Source: Candidatus Zhuqueibacterota bacterium
GTDB lineage: Bacteria; Zhuqueibacterota; Zhuqueibacteria; Oceanimicrobiales; Oceanimicrobiaceae
Length of the DNA: 64,000 nt
NCBI GenBank assembly: GCA_029261995.1
Contig: JAJDAF010000050.1
Location: 151,152 to 215,151 of the forward strand
Reading direction: 5' to 3'
The notes under the pieces were generated by a model that made no database searches, was not told where the DNA came from, and was given only the letters and a program-made list of their open reading frames with translations. Below, in pieces: positions 25,070 to 33,350 of this stretch. Each line of letters starts with the position of its first letter. The first letter of the stretch is position 1. The position numbers were made by a program, and so were the translations under genes.

Positions 25070-26089
25070 TTGAGTTTAACATCAGAAACCACTTCGGCGA
25101 CAGCCGGGCAAACAACAGACACAAAGCCAGATCGCAAGCGTTGGTTCATGGCCGGTTTCAAGCTGCTGGTGAGTGTCTCGCTCATTTACCTTCTGATCAG
25201 CCGGGCCGAGGTGGGAAAGATATGGCAATCCATGGCCAACGCCAATATGTTGCTGATTGGCCTGTCCTTTTTGTTGCACGGCGTTGGCTATTTTTCGAGT
25301 TCCTACCGTTGGCAAATCTTACTGCGTGCGCAGGGATTTGATGTCCCGGTGATGTACCTCGTGCGCTCTTATGCGGTTGCCATGTTTTTCAACAATCTCC
25401 TGCCGTCCACCATTGGTGGCGATGGCTACCGCGCACTTGACACGGCAAAGTGCGAAATTCCCAAGTTGAAGGCGCTCGCGATTGTTTTGGTGGAACGCTT
25501 CCTTGGCATGTTTGCGCTGCTGGCTTTTGCGGTTTTGGCCCTGACCCTGGCGACTGAGCTTACCATGGAAATTGAGCACCTGTGGCTGCTCTCTCTGGTG
25601 ACATTCGCCGCCATGCTGGCCGTCATTTGGGTGATCTTCTTTCGAAAATCGCAGCAGTCAGGGGCTGCGGATGATGCCTTTGGCTTTCTCAAAAAACTGC
25701 CGGCCGGTGGACTGGTGCGCAAGCAGGTCCTGAAAATCAAAGAGGCATTTGCGCCGTTTCAAGGTCAGATGCAAGCGTTGACCTGGTCTTTAGGCTTGTC
25801 TCTGTTGCTTCAGTTCAATGTGATTTTTCACTACTATATGATTTCTGAAGCGCTTGGGCTAACTATCCCGCTTGCCAAATTCCTGGTCATCATTCCTTTG
25901 GCGATGTTCATCCAAATGGTGCCGGTGTCGATTAATGGCATAGGGATTCGGGAGTCATTCTATGTTTTTTTTCTTACGACGGTCTATGGCGCGCCATACG
26001 AAACCAGCCTGGCGTTTTCATGGATTGCTTACGGCATGATTTTACTATTAGGAATCCTGGGGGGGATAATCTACGCCTTCAGAAAATGA
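25070..26089 (+). CDS. Membrane protein of the lysylphosphatidylglycerol synthase TM / AglD-like family
   Basis: Polytopic protein of 339 residues with about eight membrane helices and the family signature FFNNLLPSTIGGDGYRA. This superfamily (UPF0104, the transmembrane part of MprF/AglD) flips or moves lipid-linked molecules, but it lacks a catalytic lysyl-transfer domain here. The likely start is TTG 25070 with AAGGGA 10 bases upstream. Placed between a reductase and an acyltransferase, it may move a modified lipid or glycolipid; that is inference. Confidence 0.8.
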   Translation: MSLTSETTSATAGQTTDTKPDRKRWFMAGFKLLVSVSLIYLLISRAEVGKIWQSMANANMLLIGLSFLLHGVGYFSSSYRWQILLRAQGFDVPVMYLVRSYAVAMFFNNLLPSTIGGDGYRALDTAKCEIPKLKALAIVLVERFLGMFALLAFAVLALTLATELTMEIEHLWLLSLVTFAAMLAVIWVIFFRKSQQSGAADDAFGFLKKLPAGGLVRKQVLKIKEAFAPFQGQMQALTWSLGLSLLLQFNVIFHYYMISEALGLTIPLAKFLVIIPLAMFIQMVPVSINGIGIRESFYVFFLTTVYGAPYETSLAFSWIAYGMILLLGILGGIIYAFRK

Positions 26090-26125
26090 TTTTTTTTGAA
26101 GGGTTCGGATGTGGAGAATGCGAAT

Positions 26126-26144
26126 GCTCAAACTCAGATTGAGC
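26126..26144. other. Small hairpin before the acyltransferase gene
   Basis: GCTCAA (26126-26131) and TTGAGC (26139-26144) form a 6-bp stem with a 7-base loop just upstream of a strong AAGGAGG ribosome site (26149-26155). No T run follows. It may affect translation of the next gene or have no role. Confidence 0.25.
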
Positions 26145-26160
26145 ACCAAGGAGGTCTCAG

Positions 26161-26988
26161 ATGAGCGATAACAAGTCACCGGAAATAATGGATACGCAGA
26201 AAGATCTTTTCGACGAGAAAAAATCAACTCTGCAGAAGTATCAGGAAATCGTTGTCGGGGAGAAAGGCTTATTCAGCCTGATCAAGTATGAGTTGCTGAT
26301 GACGCTTTTGAGCTGGCTTCCTGGCGCCCTCGGTTTGGTATTGCGACAAAAGCTCTACCGGCTGATGCTCGGTTCGATGGGGCGTGGCGTTGCCATCGGG
26401 GCGAATGTCATGATTCGCCATCCGAAGAAAGTGCATATCGGCGACAACGTTGTTATCGATGACAACTGCGTGCTCGACGCAAAAGGAGAAAGCAACAAGG
26501 GCATTGAAATTCACAATGGCGTTTTCGTGGGCCGGGGCACAATTCTGACCTGCCACAATGGCGACATTGTGCTTGAGGAGAATGTCAATCTCGGTTTCAA
26601 TTGCGTGATTTCGTCGTTAAGCTCCATCGTCATCAAAAAGAATCATCTTATGGCTGCTTTCTGCTATCTCGTCGGTGGCGACCATGACAGCGACAGAACA
26701 GACATTCCGGTGTTGCAGCAAGGCCGCTCGTCGAAAGGAATCATGATTGAGGAGAATGTCTGGCTGGGGGCGTCCGTCTCAATACTTGATGGCGTCACCG
26801 TTGGACGAGACAGCATCATTGGAGCCCATGCGGTAGTGAACAAAGATGTGCCGGAGTTCGCAATCTCGGCGGGCGTGCCTGCCAAATTCATGTGGGACCG
26901 AAGAAAGGGAAAAGAGCACAACGAGATACTTCGCGGCGATGTCGCCGACCAAAATCAGCCATCAGAAAGCATCAGTAACGACGAGTAA
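26161..26988 (+). CDS. Left-handed beta-helix (hexapeptide) acyltransferase
   Basis: O- or N-acetyltransferase-like protein of 275 residues. A charged N-terminal region (about 1-45) and a hydrophobic stretch (LLSWLPGALGLVLRQKLYRLMLG) precede hexapeptide repeats such as IGANVMIRHPKKVHIGDNVVIDDN and VWLGASVSILDGVTVGRDSIIGAHAVV. Such enzymes acetylate sugars of O-antigen and capsule. AAGGAGG lies 6 bases before the ATG. The sugar target is unknown. It is followed after 6 bases by a second AsnB-like gene. Confidence 0.85.
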   Translation: MSDNKSPEIMDTQKDLFDEKKSTLQKYQEIVVGEKGLFSLIKYELLMTLLSWLPGALGLVLRQKLYRLMLGSMGRGVAIGANVMIRHPKKVHIGDNVVIDDNCVLDAKGESNKGIEIHNGVFVGRGTILTCHNGDIVLEENVNLGFNCVISSLSSIVIKKNHLMAAFCYLVGGDHDSDRTDIPVLQQGRSSKGIMIEENVWLGASVSILDGVTVGRDSIIGAHAVVNKDVPEFAISAGVPAKFMWDRRKGKEHNEILRGDVADQNQPSESISNDE

Positions 26989-26994
26989 TTACGC

Positions 26995-28851
26995 ATGATT
27001 TACGGAATATTCAACAGCAACAAGGACGAGGCGGTCGAGAAAGATGCGCTTTTTAAACTGGTACCGGCACATCTGGCGAACAGGCCGACCAGCACACATT
27101 TCAACAAAAACTTCGCTCTGGCGACCGCCGAGGTCGGCGTGCCCGCGATTGACGGCCGTCTCGCTCTGGCCTTTAGTGGGAACAAGGACAAAGCGGCCGT
27201 GGTCTCAGGCAACATTTTCGGAACCGGCAGCGAACCCGTCGCGCAGGGCAGCAATCTCGCGGAACTTGTTCTCAGTGCCTGTGAGAAAGATGGCATCGCT
27301 GGCTTCAAGCAATTGAATGGCCAGTTTTCCGCCGCGGTCTGCGATTCATCAAGTCAGAAATTCATCCTGGCCCGCGACCACCTTGGCTTTGAACCGTTGT
27401 TCTACCACTGGAATGGCAAACGCTGCGTGTTTAGTTCATCGCTCCGTTCCCTGGTTCAGTACCTGAGGCCGGCCGAACTCGATTTCAGGGTAGTTAGAAA
27501 CTACTTGCTCTTCAACTACAATCCTGGACTTGATTCTCTGATCAAAGGCGTCAGCAAAGTCCGTGCGGGTCATTGCCTGGTTATTGAAGATGGCAAACTG
27601 AGCAGCCAGCGCTACTGGTCGCTGTCTTATCAGAACCAGAACGGACGTCAACTTGAGGACTACACTCAGGAGATGATCACGCTGACGCGAGATGCAATCC
27701 GCATCCGCAGCAGTGAGACTGGCTCCGATCCCGGGGCTTTTCTGAGCGGCGGTATGGATTCAAGCTCCGTCGTTGGGCTCTTGAGCGAGGTCGTCGAGAA
27801 ACCCATTCACACATTTTCATTCCGTTGCGATGACAAGTACGTCGATGAGTCGCATTTTGCCCGAGTGATGGCAAAACACTATCATACCCGGCACAAAGAA
27901 ATCCAATTCACTGCTGAGGACTTAAGCCAGCTCGAAAGAATGGCGTCAGCAATGGACGAGCCACTTTGCGACATCGGCGTGGAACTGGGTTCCTTCATCA
28001 TGGGACGCGCTGCAAAGGGGGAGGTCGATTACATTTTGACCGGAGATGGCGGCGATGAGCTTTACGCGGGGCATCCGGTCTACGTTGCCGACCAGATGGC
28101 AACAAAATTCGATCGAATCCCGGCCCTACTGCGCAACACGATTACCAAGACCGCCGGCCTGTTGCCTGATTCGGAGCAGAAGAAAAGCCTGCGCGTGAAA
28201 GCGCGGCGTTTCGCGTACAGCTACAAATTCCCGGCGGAACTGCTGAGCAACCGCTGGCGAATCTACTACAACGATGATGAGCTTGCCGAGCTTTGCGAAG
28301 ATGACATCGTGTCTGAGTTTGGTGAACTGCATTCCTACGCGGATATCACCGGTCTTTATGCTGATGCCGACGGTCCGGATTTATTGAGTCGAAGCCTTTA
28401 TGCCGACTATCAGACACTGGTTCATTTCCATGTTGACCGCCTGCGGTTGACCAGAGCCTGGGGAGTTGAAGCACGATTCCCATTGCACGATTATCGCTTG
28501 ATTGAGTTTTCAACCACGATTCCCGCCGAACTCAAGATTCAGGGGTCGCAGGTAAAGTACGTTCAGAAGAAAGCTATGGAGGGCCTGCTGCCTGACGAAA
28601 TCGTGTTCCGCAAAGACAAGATGGGCCACAACGTCCCTATGAAAAACTGGATGCGCAACACCTCAATCTTCCGGGAGTTGATCGGCGACGTTCTCTCGGA
28701 AGACGCTGTCAAACGCCGCGGCTATTTCAAGCCCGGAGTCGTGCAATCCATGCTGGATCTTCACTTGCAGAGCAAAAAAGATTATTCCCATCGCCTCTAC
28801 GCACTGCTTGTGCTGGAGCTTTGGCTGCAAAATAATGTGGATGGAGTCTAG
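26995..28851 (+). CDS. Asparagine synthetase-like protein 2, glutaminase nucleophile missing
   Basis: The C-terminal synthetase domain is intact: SGGMDSS PP-loop from residue 251, TGDGGDELYAGH, VEARFPLHDYRL, and RKDKMGHNVPMKNWM. The N-terminal domain is degenerate: it starts MIYGIF instead of MCGIxG, so the catalytic Cys2 is replaced by a Tyr at the aligned position, and the HRGPD and NGEIYNH motifs are absent, while LNGQFSAAV and ARDHLGFEPLFY remain. It probably cannot hydrolyse glutamine and may use ammonia, take ammonia from a partner, or adenylate a substrate for another purpose, as beta-lactam synthetase does. Length 618 residues. Confidence 0.85.
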   Translation: MIYGIFNSNKDEAVEKDALFKLVPAHLANRPTSTHFNKNFALATAEVGVPAIDGRLALAFSGNKDKAAVVSGNIFGTGSEPVAQGSNLAELVLSACEKDGIAGFKQLNGQFSAAVCDSSSQKFILARDHLGFEPLFYHWNGKRCVFSSSLRSLVQYLRPAELDFRVVRNYLLFNYNPGLDSLIKGVSKVRAGHCLVIEDGKLSSQRYWSLSYQNQNGRQLEDYTQEMITLTRDAIRIRSSETGSDPGAFLSGGMDSSSVVGLLSEVVEKPIHTFSFRCDDKYVDESHFARVMAKHYHTRHKEIQFTAEDLSQLERMASAMDEPLCDIGVELGSFIMGRAAKGEVDYILTGDGGDELYAGHPVYVADQMATKFDRIPALLRNTITKTAGLLPDSEQKKSLRVKARRFAYSYKFPAELLSNRWRIYYNDDELAELCEDDIVSEFGELHSYADITGLYADADGPDLLSRSLYADYQTLVHFHVDRLRLTRAWGVEARFPLHDYRLIEFSTTIPAELKIQGSQVKYVQKKAMEGLLPDEIVFRKDKMGHNVPMKNWMRNTSIFRELIGDVLSEDAVKRRGYFKPGVVQSMLDLHLQSKKDYSHRLYALLVLELWLQNNVDGV

Positions 28852-28892
28852 AGGCAGTCGATAGTAGCGGCAGACTGAAACGGAGGACTTGG

Positions 28893-29711
28893 ATGCTAAG
28901 CAACGCTAGAATTGCTGTGCTAGGAGCCGGCAAGATGGGCGAGACGCTCATCAGTAGCCTGCTTCAGGCTCAGGTAGTAGACAAGAAGCACTTGGTGGCG
29001 ACCACCAAGCATGGGCAGCGGGCGGAAATGCTGGCTGAAAAATACGGTATCGAAGCAACAACCGACAACCGGCAGGCTGCTGTCGGCGCCGATGTTCTGC
29101 TCTTGTGCGTCAAACCACAGGTCGTACTGGAAGTGCTGTCCGAAATTGCGGAAAGTGTTGACGTCGGGCAGTTGGTTGTTTCTGTCGCCGCATCCGTCAC
29201 CACCAAATTGATTGAAGACGGCCTGCAAAAGGAAGTGCCGGTCATCCGCGCGATGCCCAACACGCCTTGTTTGATTCGCCAAGGAATGACAGGGCTGTGT
29301 GCGGGCCGGTTCGCCAATGATGAGCAATTGCAGCGAGCCGATTTCATCTTCAAACAGGTGGGCCGCACTGTCTGCGTGGACGAAAAGCACATGGACGCCG
29401 TGACCGGCCTGAGCGCCAGCGGTCCGGCCTTCATCTACGTCGTTATCGAATCGATGGCGGAAGGAGGCGTGAAAGCCGGGTTGCCGCGCAGCGTCGCGAC
29501 TGAATTGGCCGCCCAGGCGGTGCTTGGCGCCGCGAGTATGGTTCTGGAGACAGGAGAGCATCCGGCTTTGCTGAAAGATGCGGTCACCACACCGGCCGGT
29601 TGTACCATCGATGGTTTGATGGAGTTGGAAGAAGGCGGTTTGCGGGTCACTTTGATCAAGACTGTTTTCAAAGCGACCCAACGTGCATCTGAGTTAGTGG
29701 AGAGCAACTAA
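28893..29711 (+). CDS. proC: Pyrroline-5-carboxylate reductase
   Basis: Reduces pyrroline-5-carboxylate to proline with NAD(P)H. The 272-residue protein has the NAD(P) site VLGAGKMGETLISSL, the conserved RAMPNTPCLIRQGMTGLCAG, and the C-terminal active-site segment DAVTTPAGCTIDGL. GGAGG lies before the ATG. The TAA stop shares its A with the next ATG (TAATG), so it is coupled to the following gene, which is coupled in turn to a glycosyltransferase. Most likely a normal proline enzyme carried in a glycan operon; a co-opted imine reductase cannot be excluded. Confidence 0.93.
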   Translation: MLSNARIAVLGAGKMGETLISSLLQAQVVDKKHLVATTKHGQRAEMLAEKYGIEATTDNRQAAVGADVLLLCVKPQVVLEVLSEIAESVDVGQLVVSVAASVTTKLIEDGLQKEVPVIRAMPNTPCLIRQGMTGLCAGRFANDEQLQRADFIFKQVGRTVCVDEKHMDAVTGLSASGPAFIYVVIESMAEGGVKAGLPRSVATELAAQAVLGAASMVLETGEHPALLKDAVTTPAGCTIDGLMELEEGGLRVTLIKTVFKATQRASELVESN

Positions 29712-30307
29712 TGCCCTTACCCGTTGGACATTCCATGATGGGCTATGTCCTTCACGAGACATTCGGCGAGAAGCATTCCTGCTTGCAGGCACGTAACAAG
29801 CCTCTGGCTCCCTGGAAAGCGCTGCTTCTGTTCGTGTTTCTCGCGAATTTGCCGGATATAGATTTCTTGGTCGGCTTCCTCGTGGGAGAACCGAATCTCT
29901 ACCATCGCCATTTTCTTAGCCACAGCATTGGTGCTGCCGCCATAGTGGGGTGCATTGCAGCCCTGTGTTTTTGCTGGCGGGATTGGCGCAGGTTCACGTG
30001 GCATGTTTTGCTGTTTGGCAGCATTTATTTTTCGCACGTTTTCCTTGATGCCTTCTCACATGACACTTCACAGCCGGTTGGCGTACCGATGCTCTGGCCT
30101 TTTAGCAAGGATTACATCGTTTCCCCCGTTCTTCTTTTCCTGTCGGTCGAGAAGGAAGGAAACGGCATGAATTTTGTACAAAACCTGTTTGTGATGCACA
30201 ACATCTGGGCCGCAGTCTTGGAGTTTCTGATCTTCATGCCCATCGTGTCGATAATCAAATTAGTGAAGAACCGCAGGCGGCTGTTGCAGCCAATTTACGA
30301 AGAATGA
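29711..30307 (+). CDS. Membrane-bound metal-dependent hydrolase family protein (YdjM-like, DUF457)
   Basis: Small membrane protein of 198 residues with about four hydrophobic segments and the family pattern of His/Asp residues: GHSMMGYVLHE, LPDIDFLVGFL, HRHFLSHSIG and SHVFLDAFSHD. Known relatives are inner-membrane proteins of unclear biochemical role. The ATG overlaps the proC stop, and its own TGA overlaps the next ATG (ATGA). The role in this cluster is unknown. Confidence 0.8.
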   Translation: MPLPVGHSMMGYVLHETFGEKHSCLQARNKPLAPWKALLLFVFLANLPDIDFLVGFLVGEPNLYHRHFLSHSIGAAAIVGCIAALCFCWRDWRRFTWHVLLFGSIYFSHVFLDAFSHDTSQPVGVPMLWPFSKDYIVSPVLLFLSVEKEGNGMNFVQNLFVMHNIWAAVLEFLIFMPIVSIIKLVKNRRRLLQPIYEE

Positions 30308-31263
30308 GCCAGATAGAATATTCAGTAGTGGTTCCCGTGATGAACGAGGAGCCAAACGTCAAACTGCTTTACCAACGCATCGCCGATGTGATGGAGCAGA
30401 TGAACGAGCCATTTGAAATCATCATCGTGGATGATGGCAGCAAGGATGCAACGTTTTCGATTCTGCGCGAACTCCATTTGCAGGATAACCGTCTGAAAGT
30501 TGTGAAATTTCGTGCCAACTTTGGTCAGTCTGCCGCCATGGCAGCAGGTTTTGAACGCGTGCGCGGCAAGATTGTCGTTTCGATGGATGGCGATCTGCAA
30601 AACGACCCTAAAGATATTCCGGCCATGGTTGAGAGACTGAAACAAGGCTATGACATCGTCGCGGGCTGGCGTAAGAACCGGCAGGACAAGATGTTGATTC
30701 GAAAGGTTCCGTCAAAAATTGCCAATCGAATCATTCGATTTTTTACCGGCGTACAACTGCATGACACCGGGTGCTCGCTCAAGGTTTACCGGGCTGAAGT
30801 TATTGAGAAAATAAGGCTGTACGGCGAGATGCATCGCTTTATTCCGGCCCTGGCACGCATAGAAGGCGCACGCATTACAGAAATGGTCGTGGACCACCAC
30901 CCGAGACAGTTTGGCGAGTCAAAATACAATCTCACACGGACTTTCAGGGTTGTGATGGACTTGACGACTCTCAATCTGTTTATCAAGTATCTGTCGCGCC
31001 CTGTGCATTTTTTCGGGATGTTGGGATTTCTCTTCAATGTCGTTGGATTGGGCGCGCTGGCAGGCTGCGTGTATCTTGTGCTGGTCGGCGGGCTCGATTT
31101 GGCCGGCATCAACGTACTTGGAGCGTTCGCCTTTCTTGTCCTTGTTTCCGGATGCCAGTTCGTGTTCTACGGATTGCTCGCCAACATGGTGGTGAGGAGC
31201 GGAAACAAGAAGAACGGACAACTCATGGACTATTTTTCCAGGAAAAAGCAATTTCTAGGCTAG
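30304..31263 (+). CDS. GtrB-like polyprenyl-phosphate glycosyltransferase, GT2 (copy a)
   Basis: GT2 protein of 319 residues with IIVDDGSKDATF, GQSAAMAAGFE and the metal-binding MDGDLQNDPKD, followed by a C-terminal pair of membrane helices. This is the DPM1/GtrB architecture, which loads a single sugar on polyprenyl phosphate at the cytosolic face. Active-site motifs are intact. It overlaps the upstream gene by 4 bases and is followed by a related but degenerate copy. The sugar is unknown. Confidence 0.9.
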   Translation: MSQIEYSVVVPVMNEEPNVKLLYQRIADVMEQMNEPFEIIIVDDGSKDATFSILRELHLQDNRLKVVKFRANFGQSAAMAAGFERVRGKIVVSMDGDLQNDPKDIPAMVERLKQGYDIVAGWRKNRQDKMLIRKVPSKIANRIIRFFTGVQLHDTGCSLKVYRAEVIEKIRLYGEMHRFIPALARIEGARITEMVVDHHPRQFGESKYNLTRTFRVVMDLTTLNLFIKYLSRPVHFFGMLGFLFNVVGLGALAGCVYLVLVGGLDLAGINVLGAFAFLVLVSGCQFVFYGLLANMVVRSGNKKNGQLMDYFSRKKQFLG

Positions 31264-31275
31264 GATCAGGCATTT

Positions 31276-32277
31276 ATGCAAGAAAACGTTCTAACAAAAG
31301 AAGCCGCAGCGCGAGGCAGCGTTGCACAAACAGTCAGGCCGGACGGCGACGCCGGTGCATCGATTATCGTAACTGTCAAGAATCAGGCTGAAGATCTGAA
31401 AGAGGTCTACGGGGCCCTGAAATCCGGTCTCGAAGCGGCAGCAGAAAATTACGAGCTTATTTTTGTCGATGACGGCAGCGTTGACAACACATGGTCGCTT
31501 CTCAAAGAATTCGCTGACGACGACCCTCGTTTACGCCTGATCCGAATGAGAACCTCTTTCGGTGAATCCGCGGCATTTGATGCCGGTTTCAAACAGGCGC
31601 GAGGTGAGAAGATCGTCTTCTTCACCACCAGGGTCAGAATCAACGCTGCGCAGATTGCAAGCCTGCTTGGCAGGCTGGACGCCAACCACGATTTGATCAT
31701 GGGCTGGCGTCATCCTCGCCGCGACTCGGCGCTGAATCAGTTCGTCTCGCGCTGCTTCAACACCATCATTCGCTGGGTCTCGAAGAAGACGTTTAACGAT
31801 ATCAACAGCGGTGTGTTTGCCGCCAAGCGCGAAGTTCTCACAGACATCCCGCTCTATGGCAATCTGAATATCTTCCTGCCGATTTTGGCAGACCGCAAAG
31901 GCTTCAAAGTCGGTGATGAAAAGATCGAGCAACTGCATGGCACGTTCCGGCAGTCGAAATACTTCACCGAATACATCCAGCGCCTGCTAGATATTATCAC
32001 CGTCTTCTTTCTGACAAACTATTCGAAGAAGCCGCTGCATTTTTTGGGTTTTATCGGCGGCATTTTCACCCTGCTCGGCGTCGGCATGAACGCCTACCTG
32101 TTTTTCTACAGAATTTTTCAGTTTGGCCCCATCGCCGGCCGGCCTTTGCTCTTGCTGGGCGCGCTGATGCTTGTGATTGGAATTCAGATGATTTCCATAG
32201 GTTTGATCGGAGAGATGATCATCTTTACACATGCAAAGGATATCAAGGAATACGTGATCGAGGAGGTTTTGGAGTAA
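31276..32277 (+). CDS. GtrB-like GT2 protein (copy b), catalytic DxD motif lost
   Basis: The 333-residue protein has the same fold and C-terminal two-helix membrane part as its upstream neighbour: LIFVDDGSVDNTWSLLKEF, FGESAAFDAGFKQARGE, FNDINSGVFAAKREVL. The metal- and phosphate-binding segment that reads VSMDGDLQNDPKD in the neighbour reads VFFTTRVRINAAQ here, so both Asp residues of the DxD are gone. It is full length and not frameshifted. The likely reading is a non-catalytic partner of copy a, or a scaffold or acceptor-binding subunit. Confidence 0.85.
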   Translation: MQENVLTKEAAARGSVAQTVRPDGDAGASIIVTVKNQAEDLKEVYGALKSGLEAAAENYELIFVDDGSVDNTWSLLKEFADDDPRLRLIRMRTSFGESAAFDAGFKQARGEKIVFFTTRVRINAAQIASLLGRLDANHDLIMGWRHPRRDSALNQFVSRCFNTIIRWVSKKTFNDINSGVFAAKREVLTDIPLYGNLNIFLPILADRKGFKVGDEKIEQLHGTFRQSKYFTEYIQRLLDIITVFFLTNYSKKPLHFLGFIGGIFTLLGVGMNAYLFFYRIFQFGPIAGRPLLLLGALMLVIGIQMISIGLIGEMIIFTHAKDIKEYVIEEVLE

Positions 32278-32372
32278 TTCCTGTGTGGACTTGCGGCCTG
32301 CGCCAGTTCATGCCAGACGGGCATAGAGAATAGGACGACACTAACTACAATCAACGGACGATGACATAGAAA

Positions 32373-33350
32373 TTGAAGCTTATCATTCAAATCCCCTGCC
32401 TGAACGAAGAGTCGACTCTACCTGTGACCTTCGCGGATTTGCCGAAGCAGATCGACGGCATCGATGAAATCGAGACCCTGATCATTGACGACGGTAGCTC
32501 TGACCGCACGGTGGAGATCGCTCGCGATCTCGGTATCAACCACATCGTGAAACACACCAACAACAAGGGCCTTGCCGAGGCTTTCATGAGTGGCCTGGAT
32601 GCCGGCCTGAAGCTTGGCGCCGACATCATCGTTAACACTGACGGTGACAACCAGTACAGCGGTTCCAGCATCAAAGATCTGATTGCACCGATTATCGCCC
32701 GCGAAGCAGATATGGTTGTAGGCGATCGCCAGGTAGACGACATTCCACATTTTTCCTTCTGGAAAAAACGACTACAGGAACTCGGCAGTTGGGTCGTGAG
32801 GCATATTTCAGATACTGAGGTCGCTGACACGACCAGCGGTTTCCGGGCTTTCAGTCGTGAGGCAGCGTTGCGTCTGAATGTTATTTCGGGCTTCACCTAC
32901 ACACTGGAGACCATCATTCAGGCGGGCAAGAGCAACATTGCCATTACGCATGTGCCAGTCCAGACAAATGACAAGCTGAGGGATTCCAGACTCTTCAGCA
33001 GCATCCCAAAATATGTGAAGCGTTCGGTCGCGACCATCTTTCGTATTTATACGATGTACGAGCCGCTCAAGACTTTTTCCATGATTGGGGCGACAGTTTT
33101 TTCGGCGGGACTTCTGGTTGCCCTGCGGTTTATTTTCTACTACTTCACCGAGGGCGGTGGCGGCCATATTCAGTCTTTGATCCTGGCGGCAGTTTTGCTT
33201 TTGCTTGGCTTTCAAATCATTATGATCGGATTTCTTGCTGACCTCATTCGCGGCAATCGTCGCCTGATCGAAGACACGCAGTACCGCGTCAAGAAGATAG
33301 AAATATCAGATATTGTCAGGAACGGAAATGTTGGCGCCAACGGAAAGTAG
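32373..33350 (+). CDS. GtrB-like polyprenyl-phosphate glycosyltransferase, GT2 (copy c)
   Basis: Third GT2 protein of this type, 325 residues, with IPCLNEESTLP, LIIDDGSSDRT, an intact NTDGDNQY metal site and DTTSGFRAFSREAAL, then two C-terminal membrane helices. The TTG start at 32373 is nearly forced: an in-frame TAG lies two codons upstream and no ATG follows in the conserved N-terminus. The 95-base gap before it has only a short ATGCC/GGCAT hairpin. Probably makes another polyprenyl-phosphate sugar. Confidence 0.87.
   Translation: MKLIIQIPCLNEESTLPVTFADLPKQIDGIDEIETLIIDDGSSDRTVEIARDLGINHIVKHTNNKGLAEAFMSGLDAGLKLGADIIVNTDGDNQYSGSSIKDLIAPIIAREADMVVGDRQVDDIPHFSFWKKRLQELGSWVVRHISDTEVADTTSGFRAFSREAALRLNVISGFTYTLETIIQAGKSNIAITHVPVQTNDKLRDSRLFSSIPKYVKRSVATIFRIYTMYEPLKTFSMIGATVFSAGLLVALRFIFYYFTEGGGGHIQSLILAAVLLLLGFQIIMIGFLADLIRGNRRLIEDTQYRVKKIEISDIVRNGNVGANGK

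Noticed and set aside
32278..32372. Hairpin ATGCC/GGCAT as a terminator before GT2 copy c
   Set aside because: Only five base pairs and no T run.
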